A DNA stretch of 64,000 nucleotides from AC-32 sp963736055 (GTDB lineage: Bacteria > Actinomycetota > Thermoleophilia > Gaiellales > Gaiellaceae), in contig CAVTNM010000009.1 in NCBI GenBank assembly GCA_963736055.1, forward strand, positions 62,001-126,000, written 5' to 3'. This document shows positions 48,763 to 59,401 of the stretch, piece by piece; the first letter of the stretch is position 1; every line of letters begins with the position of its first letter. A program made the translations under genes and the position numbers. Under the pieces are notes generated by a model. The model made no database searches and was not told the DNA's origin. It worked only from the letters and a program-made list of their open reading frames with translations.

Positions 48763-49707
48763 ATGTCTGCGGCGGTCGCAGCGGTTCCAGACACTTCGTG
48801 GCTCGGCGTCGAGCTGCGACATCTCGTCGCGCTGCGCGCGGTTGCACAAGAAGAGTCGTTCAAGGGCGCCGCTCGCCGCCTCGGCTACAGCCAGTCGGCG
48901 GTGAGCCAGCAGATCGCGATGCTCGAGCGGCTGATCGGCCAGACGCTCCTCGAGCGCTCGACGGGCGGCCGGGCCGTGTCCCTGACGGCAGCCGGGACCC
49001 TCCTCCTCAAACACGCGGAAGCGATTGCCGCGCGCATCACGACGGCGAAGGCCGAGATGGATGCTCTCGCGATCGGCCAGGCTGGAGTGGTCCGGGTCGG
49101 CGCGTTCCAGACCCCCGGCGCGAAGATCCTGCCGGAAGCGCTCAAACGCTTCCTCGCCCAGCGTCCAGGGATCTCGGTCGACCTGCGCGAGTCGATCGGC
49201 GACCTGGAGCTGCTCGAGCAGCTCGAGCGGGGCCTGATCGACCTGACCTTCGCGGTGCTCCCCTTGCCCGAGGGGCCGTTCGAGTGGGCCGACCTCGTCG
49301 TGGATCCGTTCATGGCCCTGGTCTCGACCCGGTCGCCGCTGGCCAAACGCACGGAGATCTCGCTCGAGGAGCTCTGCCGGCTCCCGCTCGTCTGCTTCCG
49401 GAGCTGCCGGATCACGCAGATCGCGCTCGACGACCTGCGCGCGCACGGGATCGAGCCGACGATCGTCTTCCGCTCCGACCAGAACGAGGTCATCCAGGGT
49501 GCCGTCGCGACGGACGTGGCCACCGCCTTCATGCCGAGCCTCTCAGCGGACGACCGGGATCCCAGGACCAAGCTGCTGCGCATCGTCCCGGAAGTCCCGC
49601 CGCGTGTGATCGCCGCCGCCTGGCGCGCCGACCGGCCGCTGGCTCCGCAGGCCGCGGCGCTCGTGGACGCCGCGCGCGAGGTCTGCGCAGAGCTCACCCG
49701 CCCCTAG
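48763..49707 (+). CDS. LysR-family transcriptional regulator
   Basis: A 314-residue regulator. The winged helix-turn-helix is ELRHLVALRAVAQEESFKGAARRLGYSQSAVSQQIAMLERLIG (quoted in blocks), followed by the type 2 periplasmic-binding-like ligand domain (GVVRVGAFQT...; LIDLTFAVLPLPEGPF). The effector is unknown. LysR proteins usually control a neighbour, here either the binding-protein gene upstream or itself. Weak Shine-Dalgarno. Confidence 0.9.
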   Translation: MSAAVAAVPDTSWLGVELRHLVALRAVAQEESFKGAARRLGYSQSAVSQQIAMLERLIGQTLLERSTGGRAVSLTAAGTLLLKHAEAIAARITTAKAEMDALAIGQAGVVRVGAFQTPGAKILPEALKRFLAQRPGISVDLRESIGDLELLEQLERGLIDLTFAVLPLPEGPFEWADLVVDPFMALVSTRSPLAKRTEISLEELCRLPLVCFRSCRITQIALDDLRAHGIEPTIVFRSDQNEVIQGAVATDVATAFMPSLSADDRDPRTKLLRIVPEVPPRVIAAAWRADRPLAPQAAALVDAAREVCAELTRP

Positions 49708-49743
49708 CAGGGCTGTCCGGCCCGGCGTCGAAGCACCGCGTCG

Positions 49744-51918
49744 ATGGCGCGCCGTCGGAAGAGACGCACCCTCAGGCCGCGCGTGCCCTCGCGCGTGAAG
49801 CGCAGGAAGCGCGAGCGCAAGGGGCACGGGCACCAGCACCCTGAGCTGATCGGCCTCGGGCTGCTCGCCCTGGGCGTCTTTCTCGGCGCGGTGATCTGGG
49901 CCGGCTGGGCCGGAGGCTACGTCGGCCTCTGGATCGCCGAGGGACTGGAGGCGGTCATCGGCGAGGCGTCCTGGGGCCTGCCGGCCGCGCTCGTGATCGT
50001 GGGCGGCCTGATGGTGGCCCGCAGCGACCTGGTGGACGTGCGCCCGTTCCGCACCGGGTTGGTGGTGCTCGCCTTCGGACTGATGATCACGCTCGGCAAG
50101 GACGAGGGCGGCTACCTCGGCACGGTGCTCGGAGGGGGGCTCGCGCTCGCCCTCGGCGGCACGGGAGTCGCGATCGCCGGCGTGGTCACGCTGCTCGCCG
50201 GGGGACTGCTCGTGACCGGAGCCTCTGCGGGGGCGATGCTGCGTAGCTCGGGGAAGGCCGTGCATCGGGCCGCGCGCCGGTCGCTCGACCGTACGCCGGC
50301 CGCCGCTCCGCCGCTGCGGGTGCTCGAGACCGAGTCGGTTGCGTTGAAGCCGCAGGGCCCGCCGGTCGACGTCGTGCAGGAGTTCCCGGAGCTCGTGTCC
50401 GAGAACGAGCCGGCTCCCCTGCTCCTCGAGGTGACCGAGCCCAACCAGGCAACGCTCTTCGAGACAGGCCCCCAGCCGGCCGCCGACTACCGCTTGCCCG
50501 ACCGCGAGCTCCTCCGCCGCTCCGCCCCCGGCGCCGGCCCCGACGGCGACCACTGCGCCCGCGTGGCCGAGGCGCTGGTCCAGACGCTCGCCAACTTCGG
50601 CGTCGACGCGACCGTGATCGGCCAGATCTCGGGGCCCCGGGTCACGCGCTACGAGCTCCAGCTCGCGCCTGGGACGAAGGTCTCCAAGGTCGCGGGCCTG
50701 AAGGACGACCTCTCCTACGCGCTGGCGACGACGGAGATCCGCATCCTCGCTCCCATCCCGGGCAAGCAGGCCGTCGGCGTCGAGCTCCCGAACACGAGCC
50801 CGAACCTGGTCACCTTAGGCGACATCTACGAGGACCTGCCCGCAACCTCGAGCCCGCTGTCGGTCTGGCTCGGCAAGGACATCTCCGGCCAGGCCGTCTG
50901 GACCGATCTCGCCCGGATGCCGCACATCCTGATCGCGGGCACGACCGGGTCGGGCAAGTCCGGCTGTATCAACACGATCCTCACCTCGACGCTGCTGCGC
51001 GCCACGCCCGACGACGTCCGGATGATCCTGATCGACCCGAAGCGGATCGAGCTCAACTACTACGAGTCGATCCCGCACCTGTTGACGCCGGTCGTCTCGA
51101 GTCCGAAGGAGGCGGCTGCGGTGCTGCGCAACGTGGTCGCCGAAATGGAGCGCCGCTACGAGCGCCTCTCGGCCGTGCGGGCCAGGAACCTCGCCGAGGC
51201 CAACCGCTCGCTGCGCTCGCGCGGGGAGCCGTCGCTGCCCTACCTGCTGGTGGTGATCGACGAGCTGGCCGACCTGATGATGATCTCGCCTCAGGAGGTG
51301 GAGGACGCCGTCATTCGGCTCGCGCAGAAGTCGCGTGCGGTCGGGATCCACCTCGTCCTCGCCACCCAGCGACCCTCGGTGGACGTGATCACCGGGATGA
51401 TCAAGGCCAACGTGCCCAGCAGGATCGCCTTCGCGGTCTCGAGCCAGACGGACTCGCGGGTGATCCTCGACCAGGCGGGTGCGGAGAGCCTGCTCGGCCA
51501 GGGCGACATGCTCTTCAAACCCCTCGGAACCTCTCGTCTGCAGCGACTCCAGGGCGCCTACGTGAGCGAGGAGGAGATCGCCCTGGTGGTCGAGCAGTGC
51601 CGCGGGCAGCGCGAGCAGGAGCTCGACGAATCGCTGCTCGAGGCGCCCGAGGCGCAGGCCGAGGACGGCGAGCTGGAGGACGGAGAGTTCGATCCCGACG
51701 AGGATCCGCTGCTCGACAAGGCGATCGAGGTCGTCGTCCAGACCCAGACCGCGTCGGTCTCCTTGATCCAGCGTCGTTTGCGCGTGGGCTACACGCGCGC
51801 GGGCCGCCTGATCGACATGCTGGAGCGCCGCGCGATCATCTCGGGCTACGAGGGCTCGAAGCCCCGCCGCGTGCTGGTCGACGAGGGCGCATTGCCCCAG
51901 GTCGCCGAGCGCCCGTAA
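49744..51918 (+). CDS. ftsK: FtsK/SpoIIIE-family DNA translocase
   Basis: A 724-residue DNA pump that clears chromosomes from the division septum. Four N-terminal membrane helices lie at about residues 35-160, with a short linker. The motor has Walker A AGTTGSGKSGCINTIL, Walker B LLVVIDELADLMM and RPSVDVITGMIKANVPSRIAF. The C-terminal gamma winged helix (SVSLIQRRLRVGYTRAGRLIDMLE) reads polar DNA motifs. The linker is short, as in SpoIIIE. Confidence 0.95.
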   Translation: MARRRKRRTLRPRVPSRVKRRKRERKGHGHQHPELIGLGLLALGVFLGAVIWAGWAGGYVGLWIAEGLEAVIGEASWGLPAALVIVGGLMVARSDLVDVRPFRTGLVVLAFGLMITLGKDEGGYLGTVLGGGLALALGGTGVAIAGVVTLLAGGLLVTGASAGAMLRSSGKAVHRAARRSLDRTPAAAPPLRVLETESVALKPQGPPVDVVQEFPELVSENEPAPLLLEVTEPNQATLFETGPQPAADYRLPDRELLRRSAPGAGPDGDHCARVAEALVQTLANFGVDATVIGQISGPRVTRYELQLAPGTKVSKVAGLKDDLSYALATTEIRILAPIPGKQAVGVELPNTSPNLVTLGDIYEDLPATSSPLSVWLGKDISGQAVWTDLARMPHILIAGTTGSGKSGCINTILTSTLLRATPDDVRMILIDPKRIELNYYESIPHLLTPVVSSPKEAAAVLRNVVAEMERRYERLSAVRARNLAEANRSLRSRGEPSLPYLLVVIDELADLMMISPQEVEDAVIRLAQKSRAVGIHLVLATQRPSVDVITGMIKANVPSRIAFAVSSQTDSRVILDQAGAESLLGQGDMLFKPLGTSRLQRLQGAYVSEEEIALVVEQCRGQREQELDESLLEAPEAQAEDGELEDGEFDPDEDPLLDKAIEVVVQTQTASVSLIQRRLRVGYTRAGRLIDMLERRAIISGYEGSKPRRVLVDEGALPQVAERP

Positions 51919-51930
51919 CGCCGCGGAATC

Positions 51931-51959
51931 TTCACTCTGCGCCAACTTCGGGGTAGCAT
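51931..51959 (+). promoter_or_regulatory. Promoter of the first BMP-family binding protein
   Basis: TTCACT (51931-51936), a 17-bp spacer and TAGCAT (51954-51959). Transcription would start near 51966, leaving a ~54-nt leader with an AGGAGG Shine-Dalgarno. Confidence 0.6.
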
Positions 51960-52019
51960 CGCTCGTCTTTTAGAGGCGGACAGGCGTCTTTGCAGGCGCT
52001 TCAAATGAGGAGGGTATGT

Positions 52020-53084
52020 GTGAAGGTTTCACGGCGTATATCGATACTTAGTGCGGCCTTGGTCGTGGTCCTGCTGGCGGGACTTGCGGCCTTGGTTGGG
52101 AGCAGCTCCAGCCAGGCGTCGCCGAAAGCGGCTCAGGCGACGTTCCGGGCCGCGCTCGTCAGCGACATCGGCAAGTTCAACGACCGATCCTTCAACCAGT
52201 CGCAGCTCGAGGGCCTGAAGAGGGCGCAGAAGCAGCTGAAGATCAAGATCACGCCGCTTCAGTCGAACTCGGCCTCGGACTACATTCCGAACCTGAACTC
52301 GGCGGTCCGCGCGAAGTCGAACATCACGATCGCGGCAGGCTTCCTGCTCGCGGACTCGCTCGAGACGTTCGCCAAACAGTTCCCGAAGTCGAAGTTCGCG
52401 ATTACGGACTACTGCGCGAAGGGTGCGAAGAGCTGCATCACCGGCAGCGTCCTGAAGGAGAACCACCCGAACATCATGGGCCTCGATTACGCGGCGAACC
52501 AGTCCGGCTGCCTCGTCGGCTACCTCGCCGGCGAGATGGTGAAGAAGCAGGGCGGCAAGCAGGTGATCGGCGCGGTCGGCGGCCTGCACATCCCGCCGGT
52601 CGACATCTGGATCGCGGGCTACAAGTACTGCGCGAAGCTCGCCAACAAGAACATCCAGGTGCTCGTCGGGTACTCCGGCGACTTCGTCAAGTCCGACCTC
52701 TGCAAGACCGTGGCTGAGAACCAGATCGCCCAGGGCGCCAAGGTGCTGTTCCAGGTTGCCGGCGGCTGCGGCCTCGGCACCCTCACCGCCGCGGCTCAGG
52801 CCAAGATCTGGGGCATCGGCGTCGACAAGGACCAGTACAAGGACGCCAAGCGAGTCCTCACCTCCGGTGTCAAGAAGGTGGGCCTCGGCGTCTTCAACGT
52901 GATCAAGGCCACCAAGGCCGGCAAGTTCAACGGCAACCATGACCTGCAGTTCACGCTCAAGAACGGCGGCATGAGCGTGGGCAAGATCAACCCCGCAGTG
53001 CCGAAGAAGTTCATCACCGCGATGAACAAGATCAAGGCGCGCATCATCAGCGGGAAGCTGAAGGTCCCCACCAAGCTCACCTAG
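52020..53084 (+). CDS. BMP-family (Med/PnrA-like) substrate-binding protein 1
   Basis: A 354-residue exported protein with a signal peptide (ISILSAALVVVLLAGLAALVG) and no lipobox cysteine. The BMP fold is clear: ALVSDIGKFNDRSFNQSQLEGL, NITIAAGFLLADS, GLDYAANQSGCLVGYLAGEM, VDIWIAGYKYC, WGIGVDKDQYKDAKRVLTS (separate motifs). BMP proteins bind purine nucleosides, or riboflavin in some lineages. The GTG at 52020 has AGGAGG 6 nt upstream. Very similar to the next gene. Confidence 0.9.
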   Translation: MKVSRRISILSAALVVVLLAGLAALVGSSSSQASPKAAQATFRAALVSDIGKFNDRSFNQSQLEGLKRAQKQLKIKITPLQSNSASDYIPNLNSAVRAKSNITIAAGFLLADSLETFAKQFPKSKFAITDYCAKGAKSCITGSVLKENHPNIMGLDYAANQSGCLVGYLAGEMVKKQGGKQVIGAVGGLHIPPVDIWIAGYKYCAKLANKNIQVLVGYSGDFVKSDLCKTVAENQIAQGAKVLFQVAGGCGLGTLTAAAQAKIWGIGVDKDQYKDAKRVLTSGVKKVGLGVFNVIKATKAGKFNGNHDLQFTLKNGGMSVGKINPAVPKKFITAMNKIKARIISGKLKVPTKLT

Positions 53085-53103
53085 TCACGGAATCGAGCTG
53101 ACC

Positions 53104-53133
53104 GAACGGGCGGGCCCTCGGGCCCGCTCGTTC
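53104..53133 (+). terminator. Hairpin terminator between the BMP genes
   Basis: GAACGGGCGGGCCC-TC-GGGCCCGCTCGTTC is a 14-bp stem (one G-U) followed by GTTT. It should separate the two paralogues partly into distinct transcripts. Confidence 0.7.
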
Positions 53134-53139
53134 GTTTGA

Positions 53140-53145
53140 TAGAAC
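53140..53145 (+). promoter_or_regulatory. Candidate -10 box of BMP protein 2
   Basis: TAGAAC ends 8 nt before the ATG at 53154, directly after the terminator. Leaderless spacing, but the last base is C. Confidence 0.4.
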
Positions 53146-53153
53146 ACCGACGG

Positions 53154-54224
53154 ATGCGCATCGCAGCACGAGGGGCCCTGCTGCTCTCGCTCGGAGCGGC
53201 TCTTGCTCTGGGCGTCTCTGCCTGTGGCGGGAGCTCCAAGAGCTCCAGCTCGACGCAGACGAGCACTGGCTCCTCCGGCAGCGGATTCAAGGCCGCTCTC
53301 ATCAGCGACATCGGCAAGTTCAACGACCGCTCCTTCAACCAGTCGCAGCTCGAGGGCCTCAACCAGGCGAAGAAGGAGCTCGGGATCCAGACGCTCCCGC
53401 TGCAGTCGAACTCGACCTCGGACTACGTCCCGAACTTCACGCAGGCCGTCCGGCAAAAAGCCAACATCTCGATCGCAGCCGGCTTCCTGCTTGCCGACAC
53501 GCTGGAGACGGTCGCAGAGCGCTTCCCGAACTCGAAGTTCGCGATCACGGACTACTGCGCCAAGGGTGCACCGAAGTGCATTACGGGCAGTGTCCTCAAG
53601 AAGAACCACCCGAACGTGATGGGGCTCGACTTCGCGGCGAACCAATCGGGGTGCCTGGTCGGCTACCTGGCCGCGGAGATGGCGAAGAAGCAGGGGGGCA
53701 AGCAGATCATCGGCGCCGTGGGCGGCCTCCATATCCCGCCCGTCGACATCTGGATCGCGGGCTACAAGTACTGCGCCAAGCTGTTCAACCCGCAGATCCA
53801 GGTTCTCACGGGCTATTCCGGCGACTTCGTCAAGTCCGACCTCTGCAAGACCGTGGCGGAGAACCAGATCGCCCAGGGCGCCCAGGTGCTCTTCCAGGTC
53901 GCCGGCGGCTGCGGCCTGGGCACGCTCACCGCCGCTGCGGAGGCAGGGATCTGGGGCATCGGAGTCGACAAGGACCAGTACAACGACGCGAAGCGGGTCC
54001 TGACGAGCGGCGTCAAGCGCGTCGACCTCGGCGTCCTCAACGTGATCAAGGCCACGAAGAACGGCGAGTTCAAGGGCAACCAGGACCTTCAGTTCACGCT
54101 CGCGAACGGCGGCATGTCGGTCGGAAAGATCAACCCCGCGGTCCCGCAGGCCTTCATCGACAAGATGAACGACCTCAAGCAGCGGATCATCTCGGGCGAG
54201 GTCACCGTTCCGACGACTCTCTAG
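53154..54224 (+). CDS. BMP-family substrate-binding lipoprotein 2
   Basis: A 356-residue lipoprotein; the signal ends in LGVSACGGSS, a good lipobox. The mature part is very close to protein 1 throughout (ISDIGKFNDRSFNQSQLEGL, GLDFAANQSGCLVGYLAAEM, WIAGYKYCAKL). I chose the ATG at 53154 because it gives a standard lipoprotein signal; a TTG at 53136 overlaps the -10 box. It precedes the transporter ATPase by 24 bp and is the likely dedicated binding protein of that importer. Confidence 0.92.
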   Translation: MRIAARGALLLSLGAALALGVSACGGSSKSSSSTQTSTGSSGSGFKAALISDIGKFNDRSFNQSQLEGLNQAKKELGIQTLPLQSNSTSDYVPNFTQAVRQKANISIAAGFLLADTLETVAERFPNSKFAITDYCAKGAPKCITGSVLKKNHPNVMGLDFAANQSGCLVGYLAAEMAKKQGGKQIIGAVGGLHIPPVDIWIAGYKYCAKLFNPQIQVLTGYSGDFVKSDLCKTVAENQIAQGAQVLFQVAGGCGLGTLTAAAEAGIWGIGVDKDQYNDAKRVLTSGVKRVDLGVLNVIKATKNGEFKGNQDLQFTLANGGMSVGKINPAVPQAFIDKMNDLKQRIISGEVTVPTTL

Positions 54225-54235
54225 CCGTACCTCCA

Positions 54236-54241
54236 TAGAAT
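54236..54241 (+). promoter_or_regulatory. Internal leaderless -10 box before the ABC ATPase
   Basis: TAGAAT ends 7 nt before the GTG at 54249 and lies just after the binding-protein stop. It could give extra expression of the membrane components. Confidence 0.5.
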
Positions 54242-54248
54242 CACCGCA

Positions 54249-55774
<1,526 letters not shown>

Positions 55775-55778
<4 letters not shown>

Positions 55779-57022
55779 GCGAGCCGCTCGAGCCTCAGGG
55801 CGGCACCGAGCCCGAGGACATCTCCCAGGCGCCACCGGTCACGGTCGCCGCCCGGCTGGACTTCGCCCAGCGCGCGGGCGGGGTGATCACGCCGATCATC
55901 ACCGGGCTCGTGGCCTTCCTGATCGGCGGCCTGATCATCCTCGGGACCGGCCACAACCCGTTTGTGGCGTACTGGGACATCATCAACGGCGCCGGCCTCA
56001 ACTGGCTGGTGCACCCGTGGGACACGAGCATCGCGAACACGGCCGCGTACAACTTCAGCCAGACGCTGCTCCAGACCACGACGCTGATCCTCTGCGGCCT
56101 CGCGGTCGCCTTCGCCTTCCGCTGCGGCCTGTTCAACATCGGCGGCAACGGTCAGTACATCGTCGGTTTGATCTGCGCCAACTGGATCGGCGTCTCGTTC
56201 GTGAACATGGCGCGGCCGGCCCACATCCTGCTCGGGATCGCGGTGGCGGCGGCCGCAGGGGCGGCCTGGGCGGGGATCGCAGGCTTCCTCAAGGCCACCG
56301 TCGGGGCGCACGAGGTGATCACCACGATCATGCTCAACTGGATCGCCTACTGGATCGGCAACTACGTCTTTCAGCAGGGCGGACCGCTCCAGGCGCCCGC
56401 CAACAAGCCGCTCGACATCCCCATCTCCGCCGACGTGGCCAAGAGCGCCTGGCTGCCCGACTTCTGGGGGATCCCGGAGCTGCAGGGCCTGCACATCGGG
56501 TTCTTCATCGCGATCGGGATGCTCGTCGTCTTCTGGGTTCTCCTGAACCGGACGACGCTCGGCTACGAGGTGCGGGCGGTCGGCTACAACCCGGATGCGG
56601 CTGCGTACGGCGGGATCAAGGTCCGGCGGAACTACATCCGCGCGATGGCGATCTCGGGCGGCTTCGCGGGCCTGGCCGGCGGCATCGACATGCTCGGTTA
56701 CCTGCACCACTACGGGACGATCGACGTCCAGGCGACCACGATCGGCTTCCTCGGCATCGCGGTCGCGCTCCTCGGGCGCAACACCGCCGTCGGGGTCGGG
56801 CTCGCGGCGCTGCTGTTCGGCGCGCTCATCTACGGGACCACGCACGGCCTCCAGTCGGGCGTGATCGACCCGAGCCTCGCCGGGCACTTGACCGAGATGA
56901 TCCAGGGCCTGGTCGTGCTGTTCGTCGGGGCCGACGTGCTCATCCTCGCGGTCTGGAACGCGCGCCGGAAGGTGCGGCGGCGCGAGCGCCCGCCGGCCGA
57001 AGCAGCGGAGGCGACGCCCTGA
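55775..57022 (+). CDS. ABC transporter permease 1 (nucleoside-type)
   Basis: A 415-residue permease of the BPD_transp_2 family with about 8-10 helices. Diagnostic: GLFNIGGNGQYIVGLI, VTTIMLNWIAYWIG-like HEVITTIMLNW, and LGYEVRAVGYNPDAAAYGGI, then AISGGFAGLAGGIDMLG. Resembles NupP-type subunits. TTG start overlaps the ATPase gene by 4 bp. Confidence 0.93.
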
Positions 57023-57104
57023 GCACGCTACGCGTCCGGCTACATCCCTGGATCGTGTTGCAGGACACGGGAAAACGAGCCTGCACAAAGCGGAGATACA
57101 GGCT

Positions 57105-58310
57105 ATGAGCTCCTACGTCGGCAACGTCGACCGCGTCCGCTCGCGTGTCTTCGACCCTTCCTCGGTCGGAACGCTCGGGGTCCTGCTCGGGATCCTGGCG
57201 TTCGTGCTGACGATCCCGCCGGTCACCACGCGCAGCATCACCTGGTCGCTGCTCGTCGGGATCATCGCGGTGCTCTGCGGCGTGGCCGCGCTCACCCGCG
57301 GTGCAACCCGGGTCGGCTGGGGTGCTGTGGCGGCGGGCGTGCTGGGGCTCGCTCTCGGTGACCTCGCCACACGCTCGAGCGTCGTGAATCTCGACCAGGT
57401 CTTCACCGCGAGCCTGATCGCCTCGATGCTGGTGTTCGCGACTCCTCTCACCTTCGCTGCGATCGGAGGCATATTCTCCGAGCGCTCGGGCGTGGTGAAC
57501 ATCGGTCTCGAGGGCATGATGCTGATGGGCGCCTTCTGGGGGATCTGGGGCGCCGACAAGACAGGGTCCTGGTTCTTCGGCGTCCTGATCGCGATGCTCT
57601 CCGGCGGCCTGCTCGCGCTCGTCCACGCGTTCTTCGCCATCCATCTGCGGGCCGACCAGATCGTCGGCGGCGTGGCGGTCAACTTCCTCGCGCTCGGGAT
57701 CACCGGGTACTTCTTCGTGCAGCTCTACCACGGTCAGAACGTGCCGACCGGGATCTCGCAGATTCCGGACGTCAACCTGGCAAAGAGCGGGAGCCACTCG
57801 TTCTGGGCGAACTCGTTCGGGCACCTCAACCTGATGATCTGGATCGGGATCCTGCTCGTCCCGCTGTCGTACATCGTGTTGTTCAAGACCCCGATCGGCC
57901 TGCGCATCCGGGCCTGCGGGGAGCATCCGCGGGCGGCCGACACCGTCGGGATCAACGTCTATGTCGTCCGCTACGCGTCGGTCGTGCTCTCCGGCGTCCT
58001 CGCCGCGATGGGCGGCGCCTACCTGACGGTCGGCTACCTGAACACCTACAACGAGAACGTCACCGCCGGCCGGGGCTTCATCGCGCTCGCTGCGGTGATC
58101 TTCGGCAACTGGCGGCCGTTCGGGGCGTTCGGCGCGGCGCTCCTGTTCGGGTTCTCGACCGCGCTCGCGTTCCGGCTCCCCGTGTACTCGGAGAGCGCTG
58201 CCACGCTCTTCCAGGCGCTGCCCTACGTCCTGACGTTGATCGCGGTCGCCGGCGTGATCGGCCGCACGGTGCCACCAGCCGCCGTTGGACGGCCTTACAA
58301 GAAGCAGTAG
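57105..58310 (+). CDS. ABC transporter permease 2 (nucleoside-type)
   Basis: A 401-residue permease, partner of permease 1. It begins with about 100 residues holding three extra hydrophobic segments before the family core FSERSGVVNIGLEGMMLMGAFWG, QIVGGVAVNFLALGITGYFF and GLRIRACGEHPRAADTVGINV. Resembles NupQ-type subunits. GGAG Shine-Dalgarno before the ATG. The 82-bp gap before it has a small TGCAGG/CCTGCA inverted repeat and nothing else recognised. Confidence 0.93.
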   Translation: MSSYVGNVDRVRSRVFDPSSVGTLGVLLGILAFVLTIPPVTTRSITWSLLVGIIAVLCGVAALTRGATRVGWGAVAAGVLGLALGDLATRSSVVNLDQVFTASLIASMLVFATPLTFAAIGGIFSERSGVVNIGLEGMMLMGAFWGIWGADKTGSWFFGVLIAMLSGGLLALVHAFFAIHLRADQIVGGVAVNFLALGITGYFFVQLYHGQNVPTGISQIPDVNLAKSGSHSFWANSFGHLNLMIWIGILLVPLSYIVLFKTPIGLRIRACGEHPRAADTVGINVYVVRYASVVLSGVLAAMGGAYLTVGYLNTYNENVTAGRGFIALAAVIFGNWRPFGAFGAALLFGFSTALAFRLPVYSESAATLFQALPYVLTLIAVAGVIGRTVPPAAVGRPYKKQ

Positions 58311-58641
58311 CTCGCGCGCTCGCAACGACGCTGCGAGGGGGTCGGTCCTGCTCGCGCTCGTCGGGCTCGCGATCCCGCCGCTCGCCTTTCTGGCGGCGCG
58401 GAGGCTCCAGGACGTCACGCTCCTGCAGGCGACCGGGGCAACCTGCGCATCCGCGGTGCTCGGCGGTGCCGCGATCCTGCTCGCCCGCCGCGCCCTGCGG
58501 ACGATCGAGCGCACCATCGGCCGCGTGGGCGGCGAAGGCACGGCGCGGGTTGGCCGTCTCCTGGGCGCGATCGCGCTGTGCGCGGGCCTCACGGCCGCTC
58601 TGGCGCTGGGGTTCTACGCGCTCTTGAACCTCTTCGGGTAG
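58285..58641 (+). CDS. Small membrane protein
   Basis: A 118-residue protein with three hydrophobic stretches (VLLALVGLAIPPLAFLAA; TCASAVLGGAAILLA; IALCAGLTAALALGFYALL). No family recognised. The TTG at 58285 overlaps the permease end by 26 bp in another frame; the true start may be a few codons later. It lies in the small gap before the rodZ-like gene. Confidence 0.55.
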   Translation: MDGLTRSSSSRARNDAARGSVLLALVGLAIPPLAFLAARRLQDVTLLQATGATCASAVLGGAAILLARRALRTIERTIGRVGGEGTARVGRLLGAIALCAGLTAALALGFYALLNLFG

Positions 58642-58654
58642 AGCGGATCGCCAC

Positions 58655-58660
58655 TACAAT
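58655..58660 (+). promoter_or_regulatory. Leaderless -10 box of the rodZ-like gene
   Basis: TACAAT ends 6 nt before the GTG at 58667. No Shine-Dalgarno is present. It would drive the rodZ-cinA-thpR-recA-recX series, whose genes all abut or overlap. Confidence 0.6.
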
Positions 58661-58666
58661 CGTCGC

Positions 58667-59401
58667 GTGTTCGAGATCGGCAACAGCCTGCGCGAGGCCC
58701 GTTTCCGGCAACAGCTCGAGTTCGGCGAGCTTGAGCAGGCGACCAAGATCAGGGCTCGCTACCTGCGCGCGCTGGAGGAGGAGAGCTTCGACACGCTCCC
58801 CGCCCAGACGTACGTCAAGGGCTTCCTGCGCACCTACGCCGACTACCTCGGCCTCGACGGCCAGCTCTACGTCGACGAGTACAACTCGCGTTTCGCCACC
58901 GGAGAGGACGAGCCGCGCGAGCCGGTCGTGGCGCGCCGGACGTCGAACGTCCGCGGCCGGCACCGCCGGCTCGAGAATCGCGGCGTCCTCATCGCGCTCG
59001 CCGCGATCGGCACGGTCACCGCGCTCGTGATCGCCGCCTGGACATTGAGCGACCCGGGCACCGAGAAGCTCCCGAACCTCGCGAAGACGACGACCCCGAC
59101 GGCGACGCCCACGGTCAAGCACAAGACACAGCCGCCGCCGAAGCCGGTCACCTTCCGGCTCTACCTCCGGGCGAGTCACGGCAACTCGTGGATGGACGTG
59201 CGCAGCTGGTCGATCAACGGGACCAGCCGCTATACAGGCACGCTCGAGCTCGGGCAGGCGCAGCGGTTCGTGGCGAAGCGGCTCTGGATCAACTTCGGAA
59301 ACCCGGGGAACCTCTCGATCGCCCTGAACGGGAAGCCCGTCAGCGTCGCCCGGGGCGGTGCATACCTCGTGCGCCCAGGCGGGATCACGCGCGCGGCTTG
59401 A
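58667..59401 (+). CDS. RodZ-like helix-turn-helix membrane protein
   Basis: A 244-residue protein with a cytoplasmic HTH domain (IGNSLREARFRQQLEFGELEQATKIRARYLRALEEE, quoted in parts; then YVKGFLRTYADYLGL), one membrane helix near 108-127 (GVLIALAAIGTVTALVIAAW), a Thr/Pro-rich linker and a C-terminal DUF4115-type beta domain (SWMDVRSWSING; LWINFGNPGNLSIALNG). RodZ links MreB to wall synthesis in rods. Overlaps cinA by 4 bp. Confidence 0.85.
   Translation: MFEIGNSLREARFRQQLEFGELEQATKIRARYLRALEEESFDTLPAQTYVKGFLRTYADYLGLDGQLYVDEYNSRFATGEDEPREPVVARRTSNVRGRHRRLENRGVLIALAAIGTVTALVIAAWTLSDPGTEKLPNLAKTTTPTATPTVKHKTQPPPKPVTFRLYLRASHGNSWMDVRSWSINGTSRYTGTLELGQAQRFVAKRLWINFGNPGNLSIALNGKPVSVARGGAYLVRPGGITRAA

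Noticed and set aside
57023..57104. A purine-type riboswitch before permease 2
   Set aside because: The short TGCAGG/CCTGCA repeat does not match a purine, PreQ1 or other aptamer consensus, and the gap is only 82 bp inside an operon.
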